From assembly GCA_016715425.1 (NCBI GenBank), contig JADKAC010000008.1, forward strand, positions 417,001 to 481,000: DNA of 64,000 bases, read 5' to 3'. The notes beneath the pieces are model-generated. The model saw only the letters and a list, made by a program, of their open reading frames with translations. It was not told where the DNA came from and did no database searches. The position numbers were made by a program, and so were the translations under genes. This document shows, in pieces, positions 43,222-52,668 of this stretch (positions within the stretch are counted from its first letter, which is position 1; every line of letters starts with the position of its first letter). Source of the stretch: Bacteroidota bacterium (lineage in GTDB: Bacteria > Bacteroidota > Bacteroidia > Chitinophagales > BACL12).

Positions 43222-44271
43222 TTACCCGGAACTTCTAAAAGAAAAACGCAATCGCAATTGTTCGCCGATTTGTTTAAAGCTTTGGAAATTAAGTGGAAAC
43301 TCCAACACCACATGCAAGAAGCTTAAGAAATATAAAGCCATTAATCCTGTGTAATAATTAGACGCATATAATACAATGCTAATTATCCAAAGTGAAATTA
43401 TTACAAAAAGTTGCTGCTTGGGAATTTTATGCCACTGAATAACTGATGTTTTACTAAACCAATTGAGATAGTGATAAGTGTATGCATACGCAATAAAACG
43501 GGTAATTAAAATGCCAGCGCTGCTGTAATATACAGTCTGTCCATCGGCATCAGGTACATTCAGAAAAGAATGAAAAATTTGCTGATTTAAAGAGTACAAA
43601 GAAACATCATAACTGCGCTTAGCATATTCTGAAATTTGATACCCAGCGCCATTGGGGAAAATAAAAAAGAAACTTATTGCGCAGCCTATAAATACAAGTA
43701 TGGATAAATAACCGGAAGTGCTTTTACTTTTTAATGCACCCACCAAAATAAATGCGCCGGTAAAAAGAAATACATGAATAAGTGTAGGTAAAAACATAGA
43801 AAAGACAACACGGGAAAATTCAAACTTTCTTATCAATAATCCAATCAGCAATAACAATCCAAAACTCAACCACCGGTAGGCATTATTTTTTACCATAATC
43901 ATTATTAATGAAGCAGCAAAAGCAAAAAATATTATCCCGGGATTTATATCACTAAAAAAGCGCATCATAGCGGCAATGTCTTCTGTAACAATCAAATTTC
44001 CACTTGTATCTTTCGGACCATAAGTAGTATATACATAACCAAATACTCCCGGAAAAACAATCAGAAGAGTAAGTAAAATAAGAAGTATATAATCATTTTT
44101 TCGTGGTGCAAAATAATTGCGTTTATGCAACCACGAAATTTCTGTGAGATAATGCAAAGGGCCGAGAATTGCATAAGAGAACAAAAACAATTCGAACGGA
44201 AGAATGAATGCAATTACACATGAAATCAACATAAGTGCAATGTTCAAGAAATTGACTTGCGAAGTATTCAT
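43222..44271 (-). CDS. Polytopic membrane protein of unknown function
   Basis: 349 residues, about nine to ten hydrophobic segments throughout. A conserved-looking motif near the N-terminus, YAILGPLHYLTEISWLHKRNYF, joins the second segment to a cytoplasmic loop; a later one is HYLNWFSKTSVIQWHKIPKQ. The histidines and the Glu within or beside membrane helices suggest an enzyme or carrier, but I recognise no family with confidence. It ends 2 bases from the convergent SRPBCC gene. Confidence 0.65.
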   Translation of the reverse strand: MNTSQVNFLNIALMLISCVIAFILPFELFLFSYAILGPLHYLTEISWLHKRNYFAPRKNDYILLILLTLLIVFPGVFGYVYTTYGPKDTSGNLIVTEDIAAMMRFFSDINPGIIFFAFAASLIMIMVKNNAYRWLSFGLLLLIGLLIRKFEFSRVVFSMFLPTLIHVFLFTGAFILVGALKSKSTSGYLSILVFIGCAISFFFIFPNGAGYQISEYAKRSYDVSLYSLNQQIFHSFLNVPDADGQTVYYSSAGILITRFIAYAYTYHYLNWFSKTSVIQWHKIPKQQLFVIISLWIISIVLYASNYYTGLMALYFLSFLHVVLEFPLNFQSFKQIGEQLRLRFSFRSSG

Positions 44272-44307
44272 CCTGTAAAATTAGAAAAAACAAAATGGCA
44301 TATAAAT

Positions 44308-44343
44308 AAAAAACCACCACTGTGATGAAGTGGTGGTTTTTTT
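44308..44343. terminator. Hairpin terminator after the ferritin gene
   Basis: AAAACCACCAC (44310-44320) and GTGGTGGTTTT (44330-44340) form an 11-bp perfect stem with a nine-base loop. A-run before and T-run after make it active in both directions; it ends the minus-strand ferritin unit. Confidence 0.85.
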
Positions 44344-44345
44344 AT

Positions 44346-44861
44346 TTAATATTTCGCTTTTGCATTAATCGCTGCATTCACGGATTCTATTTCTTTATCA
44401 ATCCAGTAAGACCCTCTCGGATCATCACCTATTAAATTTATCTTATCTAAAATATTGCGGAATAAAGTTTCTTCTTCATGTTGTTCAGCAACATACCATT
44501 GCAAAAATTGATTAGTGGAATGATCCTTTTCGCTTAAACATAAATCCACAAGTTTATTAATGGAATCAGTAACAGTTATTTCATGCGCTAATACATCTTG
44601 AAATAAATCAAGCAATGTTTTAAATTCTGACGGCGGTTGCTGAATAGCCGGAGCTACAGCATGTCCACCAGTATCATTGATGTAATTAAAAATTTTCATC
44701 ATGTGCATGCGCTCTTCATCCGCATGACGATTCATAAAACTTGCACATCCCTGCAATCCTTTGGTATCACACCAGGATGCAGCAGCAAGATAATAATTAG
44801 AAGCATAAGCCTCCACTTCAATTTGCTTATTTAAAGCAGTTTCAATTTTTTTATTTATCAT
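44346..44861 (-). CDS. Ferritin (non-heme, FtnA-like)
   Basis: 171 residues, a four-helix bundle iron-storage protein. Ferroxidase-site residues are visible in ALNKQIEVEAYASNYYLAAASWCD (Glu, Tyr), FMNRHADEERMHMMKIFNYIND (the ExxH motif EERMH) and WYVAEQHEEETLFRNILDKI (ExxHEEE). It stores iron as ferric oxide and limits oxidative damage. A small lipoprotein gene lies 15 bases upstream, so the two may share a transcript. Confidence 0.95.
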   Translation of the reverse strand: MINKKIETALNKQIEVEAYASNYYLAAASWCDTKGLQGCASFMNRHADEERMHMMKIFNYINDTGGHAVAPAIQQPPSEFKTLLDLFQDVLAHEITVTDSINKLVDLCLSEKDHSTNQFLQWYVAEQHEEETLFRNILDKINLIGDDPRGSYWIDKEIESVNAAINAKAKY

Positions 44862-44876
44862 AATACCTTATTGTTT

Positions 44877-45098
44877 TTAATATAAATTTTCAACGTTTTG
44901 TTTGTTCGATGAATATAAGCAATTTTCCTGAGGAATCCAATCTGATAAATTTGTTTCTGCATGATTTATTTCTATCGAAGCGGTTTGACCAAATTTCGGA
45001 CAATCACATTTTTCACCACCTCTAAAAATATTGCAGCCGGCACTAAAAAATAATACCGAACCCACAATTGCATAAAATAATAACACTCTTATTTTCAT
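44877..45098 (-). CDS. Small Cys-containing lipoprotein
   Basis: 73 residues. A signal peptide with lipobox FSAGC (Cys22) is followed by RGGEKCDCPKFGQTASIE. The CxCPxFG motif is a pattern I believe recurs in small Bacteroidota lipoproteins, but I know no function. It precedes ferritin on the same strand. The two extra cysteines could bind a metal. Confidence 0.65.
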   Translation of the reverse strand: MKIRVLLFYAIVGSVLFFSAGCNIFRGGEKCDCPKFGQTASIEINHAETNLSDWIPQENCLYSSNKQNVENLY

Positions 45099-45144
45099 AG
45101 CTTAGCACGCATTTTTAGTAAAACGAAGGTACACAAATAGTATT

Positions 45145-46251
45145 TTGGAAAGCGGCAATTCAAAAAAAAATAATAGAAAAAAAATAATTGTTGCACCACT
45201 CGATTGGGGCTTGGGGCACGCTACTCGCTGTATCCCTATTATTCAACATTTAATGCAGAGTAATTGCGAGGTTATTATTATTTCCTCCGGTCGTTCACTG
45301 GTGTTGTTAAAAAATGAATTTCCTCATTTTACGATGTATGATGTATCTGCCTATAATATAGAATATCAACGTTCGGGAAATTTTATTTTAAAAATTGGGA
45401 TGCAATTATTTAAAGTATTTAATGGAATTCGCACAGAACATTTAGAATTAAATAAAATTGTAATAACAGAAAAGCCTGATTTAATAATTGCAGATAACAG
45501 ATATGGAATGTATCATCCGAATGTTCATAGTATCATTATCACGCATCAGTTAATGGTGAAAATTCCGGGGATAAAATTTATGCAATCAATTGTTAAACGA
45601 TGGTTGTATTATCGCCATAAGAAATTTGATGCAGTATGGGTTCCGGATATGGAGAAAGAACCAAACATTGCCGGAGATCTTAGTCATGCAGGTATTAAAC
45701 CTCGTAACATAAAATATCTTGGAGTATTAACCCGATTTAAGAAATTAAAAGAAACACCTCCTTCAACAGGAAAAATTCTTGTTATTATTTCCGGTCCGGA
45801 ACCACAACGTACGTTGTTTGAAGAAATGATTTTAAAACAAGCGGCAATACTTACTTATCCGTTTATAATTGTGCAGGGAAAATCAGAAAAGCAAGAGATG
45901 AAAATGTTAGACTCACACATTCAAATAATATCGCATTGCAATAGTGATGCGCTATTTGCTTTAGCAGAAGAAGCTGAAATAATTATTTCCCGTGGTGGTT
46001 ACAGTACTTTAATGGATCTTTCTCAATTGAATAAGAAATGCATTTTTATTCCAACACCCGGACAAACAGAACAGGAATATCTGGTGCAACAACTCTCAAA
46101 AAATAATCAGGTATTATATGGCAAACAAGAAGATTGCAATATTGGTGAATTGATAGAAAAAATCAATCAATCAGATATCAGATTTTATATTCCTGCGGAT
46201 ACACAATTTTTTAAGCAAGTTGTGAATGATGCAATTTCTTCAATAGATTAA
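45145..46251 (+). CDS. MurG-like glycosyltransferase (GT28 type)
   Basis: 368 residues with a GT-B fold. After a Lys/Asn-rich start comes KKIIVAPLDWGLGHATRCIPII, whose Gly-rich loop with GHATR is the acceptor-domain motif of the MurG/GT28 group. The C-terminal donor site is EIIISRGGYSTLMDLSQLNKKCIFIPTPGQTEQEYL, with the conserved GGYST and GQTEQ. It is not MurG itself and the sugar and acceptor are unknown. The start is TTG at 45145. Its 3' end overlaps murI by 4 bases on the opposite strand. Confidence 0.82.
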   Translation: MESGNSKKNNRKKIIVAPLDWGLGHATRCIPIIQHLMQSNCEVIIISSGRSLVLLKNEFPHFTMYDVSAYNIEYQRSGNFILKIGMQLFKVFNGIRTEHLELNKIVITEKPDLIIADNRYGMYHPNVHSIIITHQLMVKIPGIKFMQSIVKRWLYYRHKKFDAVWVPDMEKEPNIAGDLSHAGIKPRNIKYLGVLTRFKKLKETPPSTGKILVIISGPEPQRTLFEEMILKQAAILTYPFIIVQGKSEKQEMKMLDSHIQIISHCNSDALFALAEEAEIIISRGGYSTLMDLSQLNKKCIFIPTPGQTEQEYLVQQLSKNNQVLYGKQEDCNIGELIEKINQSDIRFYIPADTQFFKQVVNDAISSID

Positions 46252-47078
46252 ATATGCAAGACCTTACTTTTTATTTCACTTCCGAAAAATAATTTTGCAT
46301 GTTTATCAAAATTTTCTGCATCATCTGTGGTGTAAAATGTGCGTGTGCCTTCTTTACTGCAAACCGTTTCTATTTCGGGATGTCGTATTAAATAATCCGC
46401 AAGACTTTTTGCAACAATACTATCCTGACTAATCAATTGAATATGCGATGGCAGGTATTTCTTTATCTGCTTCTGCAATAAAGGATAATGCGTACAACCC
46501 AAAACAATAGTGTCAATATTATTTGATTGTGCTAATAATTCTTTAATGTATTCTTTAATAAAAAATGTAGCTCCTTCACTTTCTATTTCATTATTTTCAA
46601 CAATAGGAACCCACATAGGGCAGGCCTGTTGAAACACTTGTAACTCAGGAAAAAAATGTTGTATTTCTATAATATAAGTACCAGATCTCACTGTGCCTTC
46701 GGTAGCAAAAACACCCACATTTCCAGAGGTGGAATATTCACCAACAATTTCTGCTGTTGGTCGGATTACACCAAGCACCCGACGTTTAGAATCTGTTGCC
46801 GGTAAATTTTTTTGCTGGATATTACGCAATGCTTTTGCCGATGCCGTATTGCATGCAAGCAACACCAACTGACATCCCATTCCGAATAAATTTTTCACAT
46901 GCTGCCATGTAAATTCATACACCGTTTCAAAAGAACGATTTCCATAAGGTGCTCTTGCATTATCACCTAAATAGATATAATCATATTGGGGCAAAGTTTT
47001 TACAATTTCTTTCAGTATGGTTAATCCGCCATAGCCTGAATCAAATACGCCGATTGGTCCTGATTTGCGATCACTCAT
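46248..47078 (-). CDS. murI: Glutamate racemase
   Basis: Supplies D-glutamate for peptidoglycan. From the ATG at 47078 the protein begins MSDRKSGPIGVFDSGYGGLTIL; the frame opens 10 codons earlier but the family N-terminus fits the inner ATG. Catalytic cysteines are in LLACNTASAKAL and VLGCTHYPLLQKQI; IYLGDNARAPYGNRS is also typical. The length of 276 residues is normal. It lies downstream of the OmpH pair but is separated from it by a terminator. Confidence 0.95.
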   Translation of the reverse strand: MSDRKSGPIGVFDSGYGGLTILKEIVKTLPQYDYIYLGDNARAPYGNRSFETVYEFTWQHVKNLFGMGCQLVLLACNTASAKALRNIQQKNLPATDSKRRVLGVIRPTAEIVGEYSTSGNVGVFATEGTVRSGTYIIEIQHFFPELQVFQQACPMWVPIVENNEIESEGATFFIKEYIKELLAQSNNIDTIVLGCTHYPLLQKQIKKYLPSHIQLISQDSIVAKSLADYLIRHPEIETVCSKEGTRTFYTTDDAENFDKHAKLFFGSEIKSKVLHI

Positions 47079-47110
47079 AGATTGAATAAATATAACAACA
47101 TTGTACAACT

Positions 47111-47140
47111 AAAAAAGGCGCACCTAAGTACGCCTTTTTA
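47111..47140 (-). terminator. Terminator of the bamA-ompH operon
   Basis: AAAAAGGCG (47112-47120) and CGCCTTTTT (47131-47139) form a 9-bp stem with a ten-base loop, between the second OmpH gene and murI. T-rich flanks on both sides. Confidence 0.8.
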
Positions 47141-47156
47141 TTATTTAAAAAATTAA

Positions 47157-47666
47157 TTATTGCAAATTAAGTTTGGTTCTTACCAATGGTGTAATATCTA
47201 TCAGGTCCTCACCCACATATACCAATGCACCCACACTGCTATCGAGGATATAACTAAATTTATTTTCTTTACCTACATCCTGTATGGCATCATTGGCTTT
47301 CTTAAGTACGGGCTCATACAATTCTTGTTTTTTCTTGTCCACTTTATCTTGAGATGATTTTTCAAAATCGCCAATGCGTTGTTGCAAACCCACTAGATCT
47401 TGCTCTGTAGCTTCACGTTTTACATCTGTCCAGGTAGCGACATTTTTATTATAATCATCTAATTTTTGTTGGTATTCCATTACATACAAACTGTATTGCT
47501 TTTGCAAATCATTTGCAAGGGACTGTAATACCGAATCCGCCTTTTTTATTTCAGGCATCTGGCCAAGTAATTCAAGTGAATTCACATAACCAATTTTTGT
47601 TTGTGCCTGTGTCAGGCCAACACATAACAGTAAAATTGCAACTGTTGTAATTACTCTAGATTTCAT
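47157..47666 (-). CDS. OmpH/Skp-family periplasmic chaperone (2)
   Basis: 169 residues with a signal peptide (ending LTQAQ). KIGYVNSLELLGQMPEIKKADSVL starts the body, a long helical hairpin with coiled-coil character follows, and FSYILDSSVGALVYVGEDLIDIT ends it. Skp-type trimers hold unfolded outer-membrane proteins for the BAM complex. It is the last gene of the unit DUF6089 - uppS - bamA - ompH - ompH. Confidence 0.9.
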   Translation of the reverse strand: MKSRVITTVAILLLCVGLTQAQTKIGYVNSLELLGQMPEIKKADSVLQSLANDLQKQYSLYVMEYQQKLDDYNKNVATWTDVKREATEQDLVGLQQRIGDFEKSSQDKVDKKKQELYEPVLKKANDAIQDVGKENKFSYILDSSVGALVYVGEDLIDITPLVRTKLNLQ

Positions 47667-47687
47667 TGATGTATTTGTTTTAATTAA

Positions 47688-48218
47688 TTATTTGTTTGTA
47701 TTCTGTCCGGGTGTAATGCCCATACTGCGTAGCACATCATCACTCCTGTCATTTTTAGTATCGGCAAATAAAATTGTAGTACTATTTGCTTTATCAAAAA
47801 TAAAATCATATCCCCGTTCTTTTGCTAATTTTTCTATAGCTGTATACACTTTATCCTGAATCGGTTTAATAAGTTCTTCTCTTTTTTGAAATAATTCACC
47901 TTCATAGCCAAACTTTACTTTTTGATATTCTTTAAGTGCCCGTTCTTTATTTTCAATTTCCTGAATGCGGGATTTCTTTACTTCTTCTGTCAGCAAGTAT
48001 TGTTCGTTTTGAAAAGCCCGATAAGTATCATCAATATCTTTTTGTTGTCTGGCAATTTCTGCTCTCCAGTCTTCAGAGAATGTATCTACTTTCTTTTGAG
48101 CGTCGCTGAATTCAGCCATATTGCTTAGAATATATTCTGTATTCACATATGCAAAACGCTGACTGAACGCAGTAAACACTGTAAATAAAACGATGGTGGT
48201 TAGGAGTATCTTTTTCAT
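47688..48218 (-). CDS. OmpH/Skp-family periplasmic chaperone (1)
   Basis: The signal peptide MKKILLTTIVLFTVFTAFS begins at 48218; a start ten codons upstream would overlap bamA and spoil the signal. RFAYVNTEYILSNMAEFSDAQKKVD and YDFIFDKANSTTILFADTKND frame a long helical middle. Paralogue of the next gene. It follows bamA by 10 bases. Confidence 0.9.
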   Translation of the reverse strand: MKKILLTTIVLFTVFTAFSQRFAYVNTEYILSNMAEFSDAQKKVDTFSEDWRAEIARQQKDIDDTYRAFQNEQYLLTEEVKKSRIQEIENKERALKEYQKVKFGYEGELFQKREELIKPIQDKVYTAIEKLAKERGYDFIFDKANSTTILFADTKNDRSDDVLRSMGITPGQNTNK

Positions 48219-48228
48219 AATAAATTTT

Positions 48229-50892
48229 TTATTCAGGCTCAAAGCCAAGAATTATGCTAAACTTTCCATTTTTTCCAATGTAATCAAAAAAGCCACTTGC
48301 AGGTTGTAATTCTCCGGGCCATACTTCATCAAAGCGAACACCGTAATCAATACCTAATAAACCAAACATGGGCAACCAAGCTCTCATTCCAATACCCGCT
48401 GCACGTTTCACATTAAAAGGATCAAAGGATGCAAAATTGGGGTATAAATTACCTGCTTCCAAAAAGGCCATACCATAAATTGTTGCGGATGGATTTAATG
48501 AAATAGGATATCGCATTTCAATTGAATATTTTGTGAATACCGGTTCTTGTCTCGGTGTTGTTGTATAAGGGGTGATCGTAAATACTTCATAACCACGTAA
48601 TGCAATGATATCTGTTCCATAAAAATTAAAGTTGGAAAGTCCGTCGCCACCTAATTGGAATCTTTCAAACGGTGAAACACCAATGCTTTCATTATAATAT
48701 CCTAACAACCCAAATTTAATTCCTGTACGCAAAATGAATTTTCCAAAGGTTGGAGTAAACCAGTCCGCATTAAATTTCCATTTATGATATTCTATCCATT
48801 TATATTTTTCATCATTGGGCATGTCCGTATAATCCTTATCATTAAATAATGAATAAGGTGGGGTAAGCTGAACGGAGAAACTGATATTAGACCCTGATCT
48901 TGGGAACTGTGGATTATCCGTAGAATTTCTTGATATGGTTTCTTTTAAACTGATATTATTAGAAACGCCATCTTCAATAATAAAGCCTTCATAATCATCC
49001 AACGAATAAATTTGATAACTCACTGTACTTAATAAAGTAAAATAATCATCAGGCCATTTTAATCGTATTCCATAGCCTAATGAAATACCGGTAGTAACAA
49101 AACTTCCTTCAACGGTTGCAAAATTTCCATCATCATCATCCGCATAATAACTTCTGTAAAAACTCGTGGAAAGTGAGTTCGGTTTTTTACCGCCAAACCA
49201 CGGTTCAACAAATGCAATATTGTAGGATTGATATCTTCTGCCATTGGTATTAATACGCAGTGAAAAAGTTTGACCATCACCGGAAGGAACTGGTTTCCAA
49301 GCGCCCTTTTTAAACATTTGACTCAAGCTCCAGTTATTAAAAACGATACCCGCCTGCAACACCACGCCACCATAAGCTCCACCTGCATATCCGGCAGATA
49401 ATTCCAATTGATCGGATGGTCTTTCCACTACAGTATATTCAATATCCACGGTACCGGTTGTAGGATCGGGAATTGGATTGATACCAATTTGTTCGGGATC
49501 AAAATATCCTAATCTTGCAATCTCACTTTGAGATCGAATTAAATTTGTTCTGCTAAATTTTTGACCTGGTAATGTGCGCAGCTCTCGTCGGATTACATGC
49601 TCATTTGTTTTTGTATTTCCCTTAATGGTAACTTGATCAATTGTTGCTTGTGGTCCTTCCTGAATACGTATTTCCAAATCAATGGAATCACCGATAACAG
49701 CAACTTCTACAGGAGTAAGTTGAAAAAATAAATAACCGTCGTCCATATATAATGAAGTAATATCACCACTCACCGGATCAAATCGCAGTTTACGTTCTAA
49801 CAAACTTTGATTATAGATATCACCTTTATGAATCCCCAACATGGAATCTAATCTTGAATTATTATATTTTGCATTTCCACGCCATGTAATATTGCGGAAA
49901 TAATATTGAGTACCCTCTTCAACATAAATGTCAATTCGAATATCACTATTGGTTATATAGTAAACAGAATCACGTAAAATTTTGGCATCTCTATAGCCTT
50001 TGGCATTGTAAAGCGCAATGATTGAATTTTTGTCTTTATACAAATCATCCTCTTTAAATTTTGATGAACTGAATAAACGAAATTGAATACGGTTACCCGC
50101 AAAATCACGCAAATTATTTATTGTAATATTGGTAAGGGCATAATAAAATATTCCCAATGGTGAGCGTTGTGCATTCAAACTATCTTCCGGATCTTTATAA
50201 AAAAGATCAACATAAGTTTTGGTTTTGGTATCTTTCATTGCACCCTTCAATTGCCTATCGCTGTAAACCGTATTGTTATAAAAAGTAATATTGCCAATTT
50301 TCGTTTTAGGCCCTTTATCAATATCTAGAAAAAGTATTACCCAACCTTTTTGTAAAGTATCCGGTTTTTCAAATATATCTATTGTCACTGCCAGAAATCC
50401 TTTATCGGCAAAATAATCTTTGACTTTAGATTCAATATCACGCTTCACAAATTCAGTATATGGAGTACCTCTAACGATATCAATTTTTTCTACTATATCT
50501 TCTTCTTCACCTTTTGTTAATCCGCCCGGTGAATATCTGCTGATACGAGGTAACTCATCTAATCTTATAATCAGAAAAGCATCATTACCACTAAATTTTT
50601 CTACTTCTATTTGTACATTGCTGAATAATCGCAGCTTCCAAAGATTTTCAATAGCATTGCTAATTTCATCACCTGGGATATTAATTGTAGATCCAATAAA
50701 TAATCCACTGCGTGCAATTAGACTCGGTTCATCTAATGATTTAATTCCTTCGATTCTAATACCGGCAATATCATATTGTTTTTGTTTTCCAAAGTCAATC
50801 TGATTGGGATCAATACCATAATTCTGCGCAAAACTATTTGCGCAAATAAAAAAACTTATAAATAATAAAATACCTTGTAAACCCCGCATCAT
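48229..50892 (-). CDS. bamA: Outer-membrane protein assembly factor BamA
   Basis: 887 residues. A signal peptide (about residues 1-22, NSFAQ) is followed by five POTRA-like domains to about residue 500 (for example IAGIRIEGIKSLDEPSLIARSGL, KIGNITFYNNTVYSDRQLKG, QVTIKGNTKTNEHVIRRELR) and a 16-strand barrel ending in GKFSIILGFEPE with a terminal aromatic/acidic strand. YSLFNDKDYT and RGYEVFTITPY are in the barrel. BamA inserts beta-barrel proteins into the outer membrane. Its start overlaps the uppS stop by 4 bases. Confidence 0.95.
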   Translation of the reverse strand: MMRGLQGILLFISFFICANSFAQNYGIDPNQIDFGKQKQYDIAGIRIEGIKSLDEPSLIARSGLFIGSTINIPGDEISNAIENLWKLRLFSNVQIEVEKFSGNDAFLIIRLDELPRISRYSPGGLTKGEEEDIVEKIDIVRGTPYTEFVKRDIESKVKDYFADKGFLAVTIDIFEKPDTLQKGWVILFLDIDKGPKTKIGNITFYNNTVYSDRQLKGAMKDTKTKTYVDLFYKDPEDSLNAQRSPLGIFYYALTNITINNLRDFAGNRIQFRLFSSSKFKEDDLYKDKNSIIALYNAKGYRDAKILRDSVYYITNSDIRIDIYVEEGTQYYFRNITWRGNAKYNNSRLDSMLGIHKGDIYNQSLLERKLRFDPVSGDITSLYMDDGYLFFQLTPVEVAVIGDSIDLEIRIQEGPQATIDQVTIKGNTKTNEHVIRRELRTLPGQKFSRTNLIRSQSEIARLGYFDPEQIGINPIPDPTTGTVDIEYTVVERPSDQLELSAGYAGGAYGGVVLQAGIVFNNWSLSQMFKKGAWKPVPSGDGQTFSLRINTNGRRYQSYNIAFVEPWFGGKKPNSLSTSFYRSYYADDDDGNFATVEGSFVTTGISLGYGIRLKWPDDYFTLLSTVSYQIYSLDDYEGFIIEDGVSNNISLKETISRNSTDNPQFPRSGSNISFSVQLTPPYSLFNDKDYTDMPNDEKYKWIEYHKWKFNADWFTPTFGKFILRTGIKFGLLGYYNESIGVSPFERFQLGGDGLSNFNFYGTDIIALRGYEVFTITPYTTTPRQEPVFTKYSIEMRYPISLNPSATIYGMAFLEAGNLYPNFASFDPFNVKRAAGIGMRAWLPMFGLLGIDYGVRFDEVWPGELQPASGFFDYIGKNGKFSIILGFEPE

Positions 50893-51635
50893 TTCACTTG
50901 TATTTGCTCACTTATTTTTCCAAATCGGCGTTCACGGCCTTGATAATCATGCAATGCTTTTACAAATGCATCCCGATTAAAATCAGGCCATAATGTTTCG
51001 GTAAAATAGAATTCAGAATATGCCGATTGCCATAATAAATAATTGCTGATACGGTATTCACCACTTGTGCGAATTATAAGTTCCGGATCTGGTATATCTG
51101 AAGTGGTTAAATGTTCTTTAATAAGTTGTTCATCTATATCACCTGGTTCAATAATTCCCTCCTGCACTTTATTAGCAATTAATTGCATTGCATGTTTAAT
51201 TTCCCAACGGCCACTATAACTTAAAGCCAACACCAATTGCAATTCCATATTTTGAGAAGTAAGATTAATCGCATCATCTAATTGAATGCGGCAGTCTTGA
51301 GGAAGAGATGTCATATCACCGATCATACGAATGCGCACATGTTTATTATTAAGCTCAGGAGTTTCTTTACTAATGCTTCGAATTAATAATTCCATTAAAG
51401 CATTTACTTCTTGCTGCGGTCTGTTCCAATTTTCTGTAGAAAAGGCATATATAGTTAGATATTTTACACCAAATTCTCTACAAGCTTCCACAATTGTACG
51501 AACGCTCTCCACTCCCTGTTGATGCCCATAAATACGAGGTTTATCATGCCGTTTTGCCCACCTGCCATTGCCATCCATAATAATGGCGATATGTTGCGGA
51601 ATGCGGTTAAGATCAAGTAGGGTATTTTCTGACAT
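50889..51635 (-). CDS. uppS: Isoprenyl transferase (undecaprenyl diphosphate synthase)
   Basis: 248 residues. IAIIMDGNGRWAKRHDKPRIYGHQQG holds the catalytic Asp and the substrate-binding run; YAFSTENWNRPQQEV, ELIIRTSGEYRISNYLLWQSAYSEFYFT are the other family motifs. The enzyme makes the lipid carrier for peptidoglycan and other wall glycans. It sits between the DUF6089 gene and bamA, overlapping the latter by 4 bases. Confidence 0.96.
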   Translation of the reverse strand: MSENTLLDLNRIPQHIAIIMDGNGRWAKRHDKPRIYGHQQGVESVRTIVEACREFGVKYLTIYAFSTENWNRPQQEVNALMELLIRSISKETPELNNKHVRIRMIGDMTSLPQDCRIQLDDAINLTSQNMELQLVLALSYSGRWEIKHAMQLIANKVQEGIIEPGDIDEQLIKEHLTTSDIPDPELIIRTSGEYRISNYLLWQSAYSEFYFTETLWPDFNRDAFVKALHDYQGRERRFGKISEQIQVK

Positions 51636-51663
51636 CGTGCAAAGTTACCAAATAGGTGATGGT

Positions 51664-52530
51664 TTAATTATAACGCTTTTTATTGCCACCGGGCGAAGGA
51701 CATTTCAGCTTTACAAAAGTGTATGAAATAAATAAACCGGCATGCATATACGAATCATCATGATTGGGATCGCCACGTTGTTTACCGTTGATTCCAATAG
51801 GCTGTGTATCCAATAACTCACCAGATCTGTCTGCCAGTGCAACCACTGTTTCACCATTTGGCCCCGATGCCAAAATAGTTGGATCCACATATTTACTGCT
51901 CACATCATCCAGGTAATCTGTAAATAATTTATTCCAACTAGCTTCCAAACCTACAGTAACATTTTTACCAATCGCAAATTTAAATCCGCCACCAATAGGA
52001 ACAATTACCTGAAGCCGGTGGTAAGGATCAATTCCGGTGAGTTCTGAAAATTGTTGTCCTTCTGTTCCCAACGGTTGCAACTCAATCCAATCACCATTAT
52101 AGTTTGCTTTAGGATTAAAATAAAGTGCCCCTATTCCAATAAACATAAAAGGCGAGAACCAATCTTCTTGTCGCAAGCGGTTCAGTTCAAAAAAATTAAA
52201 TTCTATCCTTGTTGTCGCCTCAAACAGATTGCTTTTAAAACTGAGATTGCGTGCTAATCTAAAAGTATCAGAAGCCATTGCATCATCTCCCGCAGTGCTG
52301 CCATAGGCAACACCAAAATAATAAGCAATACGTGGATTTTTATTATACCGGTAAAATAATCCTGCGGCAGGCTTTGAAAATTGGACACTATTGAGATTAT
52401 AATTTATATCTCCAAAGGAGTGTGATAAACCACCCCATATTCCATACTCTCGCTCTTGCGCCATTAAAGAAACAGTGCTTAATAAAAGAACAAGTAATAC
52501 GATATGTTTAAGATTGTAATACAACTGCAT
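51664..52530 (-). CDS. DUF6089-family outer-membrane beta-barrel protein
   Basis: From the ATG at 52530 the protein has a normal signal peptide (NLKHIVLLVLLLSTVSLMAQ) and 288 residues. EYGIWGGLSHSFGDINYNLN, AGLFYRYNKNPRIAYYFGVAYG and PFMFIGIGALYFNP alternate as barrel strands; the tail has SYMHAGLFISYTFVKLKC. This family typically precedes uppS and bamA in Bacteroidota. The 30 upstream codons of the open frame are rejected because the promoter box TAGTTTTGC lies in them. Confidence 0.87.
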   Translation of the reverse strand: MQLYYNLKHIVLLVLLLSTVSLMAQEREYGIWGGLSHSFGDINYNLNSVQFSKPAAGLFYRYNKNPRIAYYFGVAYGSTAGDDAMASDTFRLARNLSFKSNLFEATTRIEFNFFELNRLRQEDWFSPFMFIGIGALYFNPKANYNGDWIELQPLGTEGQQFSELTGIDPYHRLQVIVPIGGGFKFAIGKNVTVGLEASWNKLFTDYLDDVSSKYVDPTILASGPNGETVVALADRSGELLDTQPIGINGKQRGDPNHDDSYMHAGLFISYTFVKLKCPSPGGNKKRYN

Positions 52531-52540
52531 AGTTGGGCCG

Positions 52541-52549
52541 GCAAAACTA
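52541..52549 (-). promoter_or_regulatory. -7 promoter box for the DUF6089-uppS-bamA-ompH operon
   Basis: On the minus strand TAGTTTTGC, an exact match, 10 bases before the ATG at 52530. No TTG at the standard -33 distance. Confidence 0.5.
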
Positions 52550-52622
52550 CAAAACTGCAACCTGAACGTAGTTTTAAAACATAAAGTATTGTTATGTTTA
52601 TTATCAAGCAAAAACATCAAGC

Positions 52623-52653
52623 AAAAAAAAGAGCGGCCTTAGCCGCTCTTTTT
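52623..52653. terminator. Bidirectional terminator after the T9SS repeat protein gene
   Basis: GAGCGGC (52631-52637) and GCCGCTC (52642-52648) form a 7-bp GC-rich stem with a four-base loop, with eight A before and five T after. It separates the giant gene from the upstream boundary of the next operon. Confidence 0.85.
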
Positions 52654-52668
52654 ATTAAGTGTTTTCAC

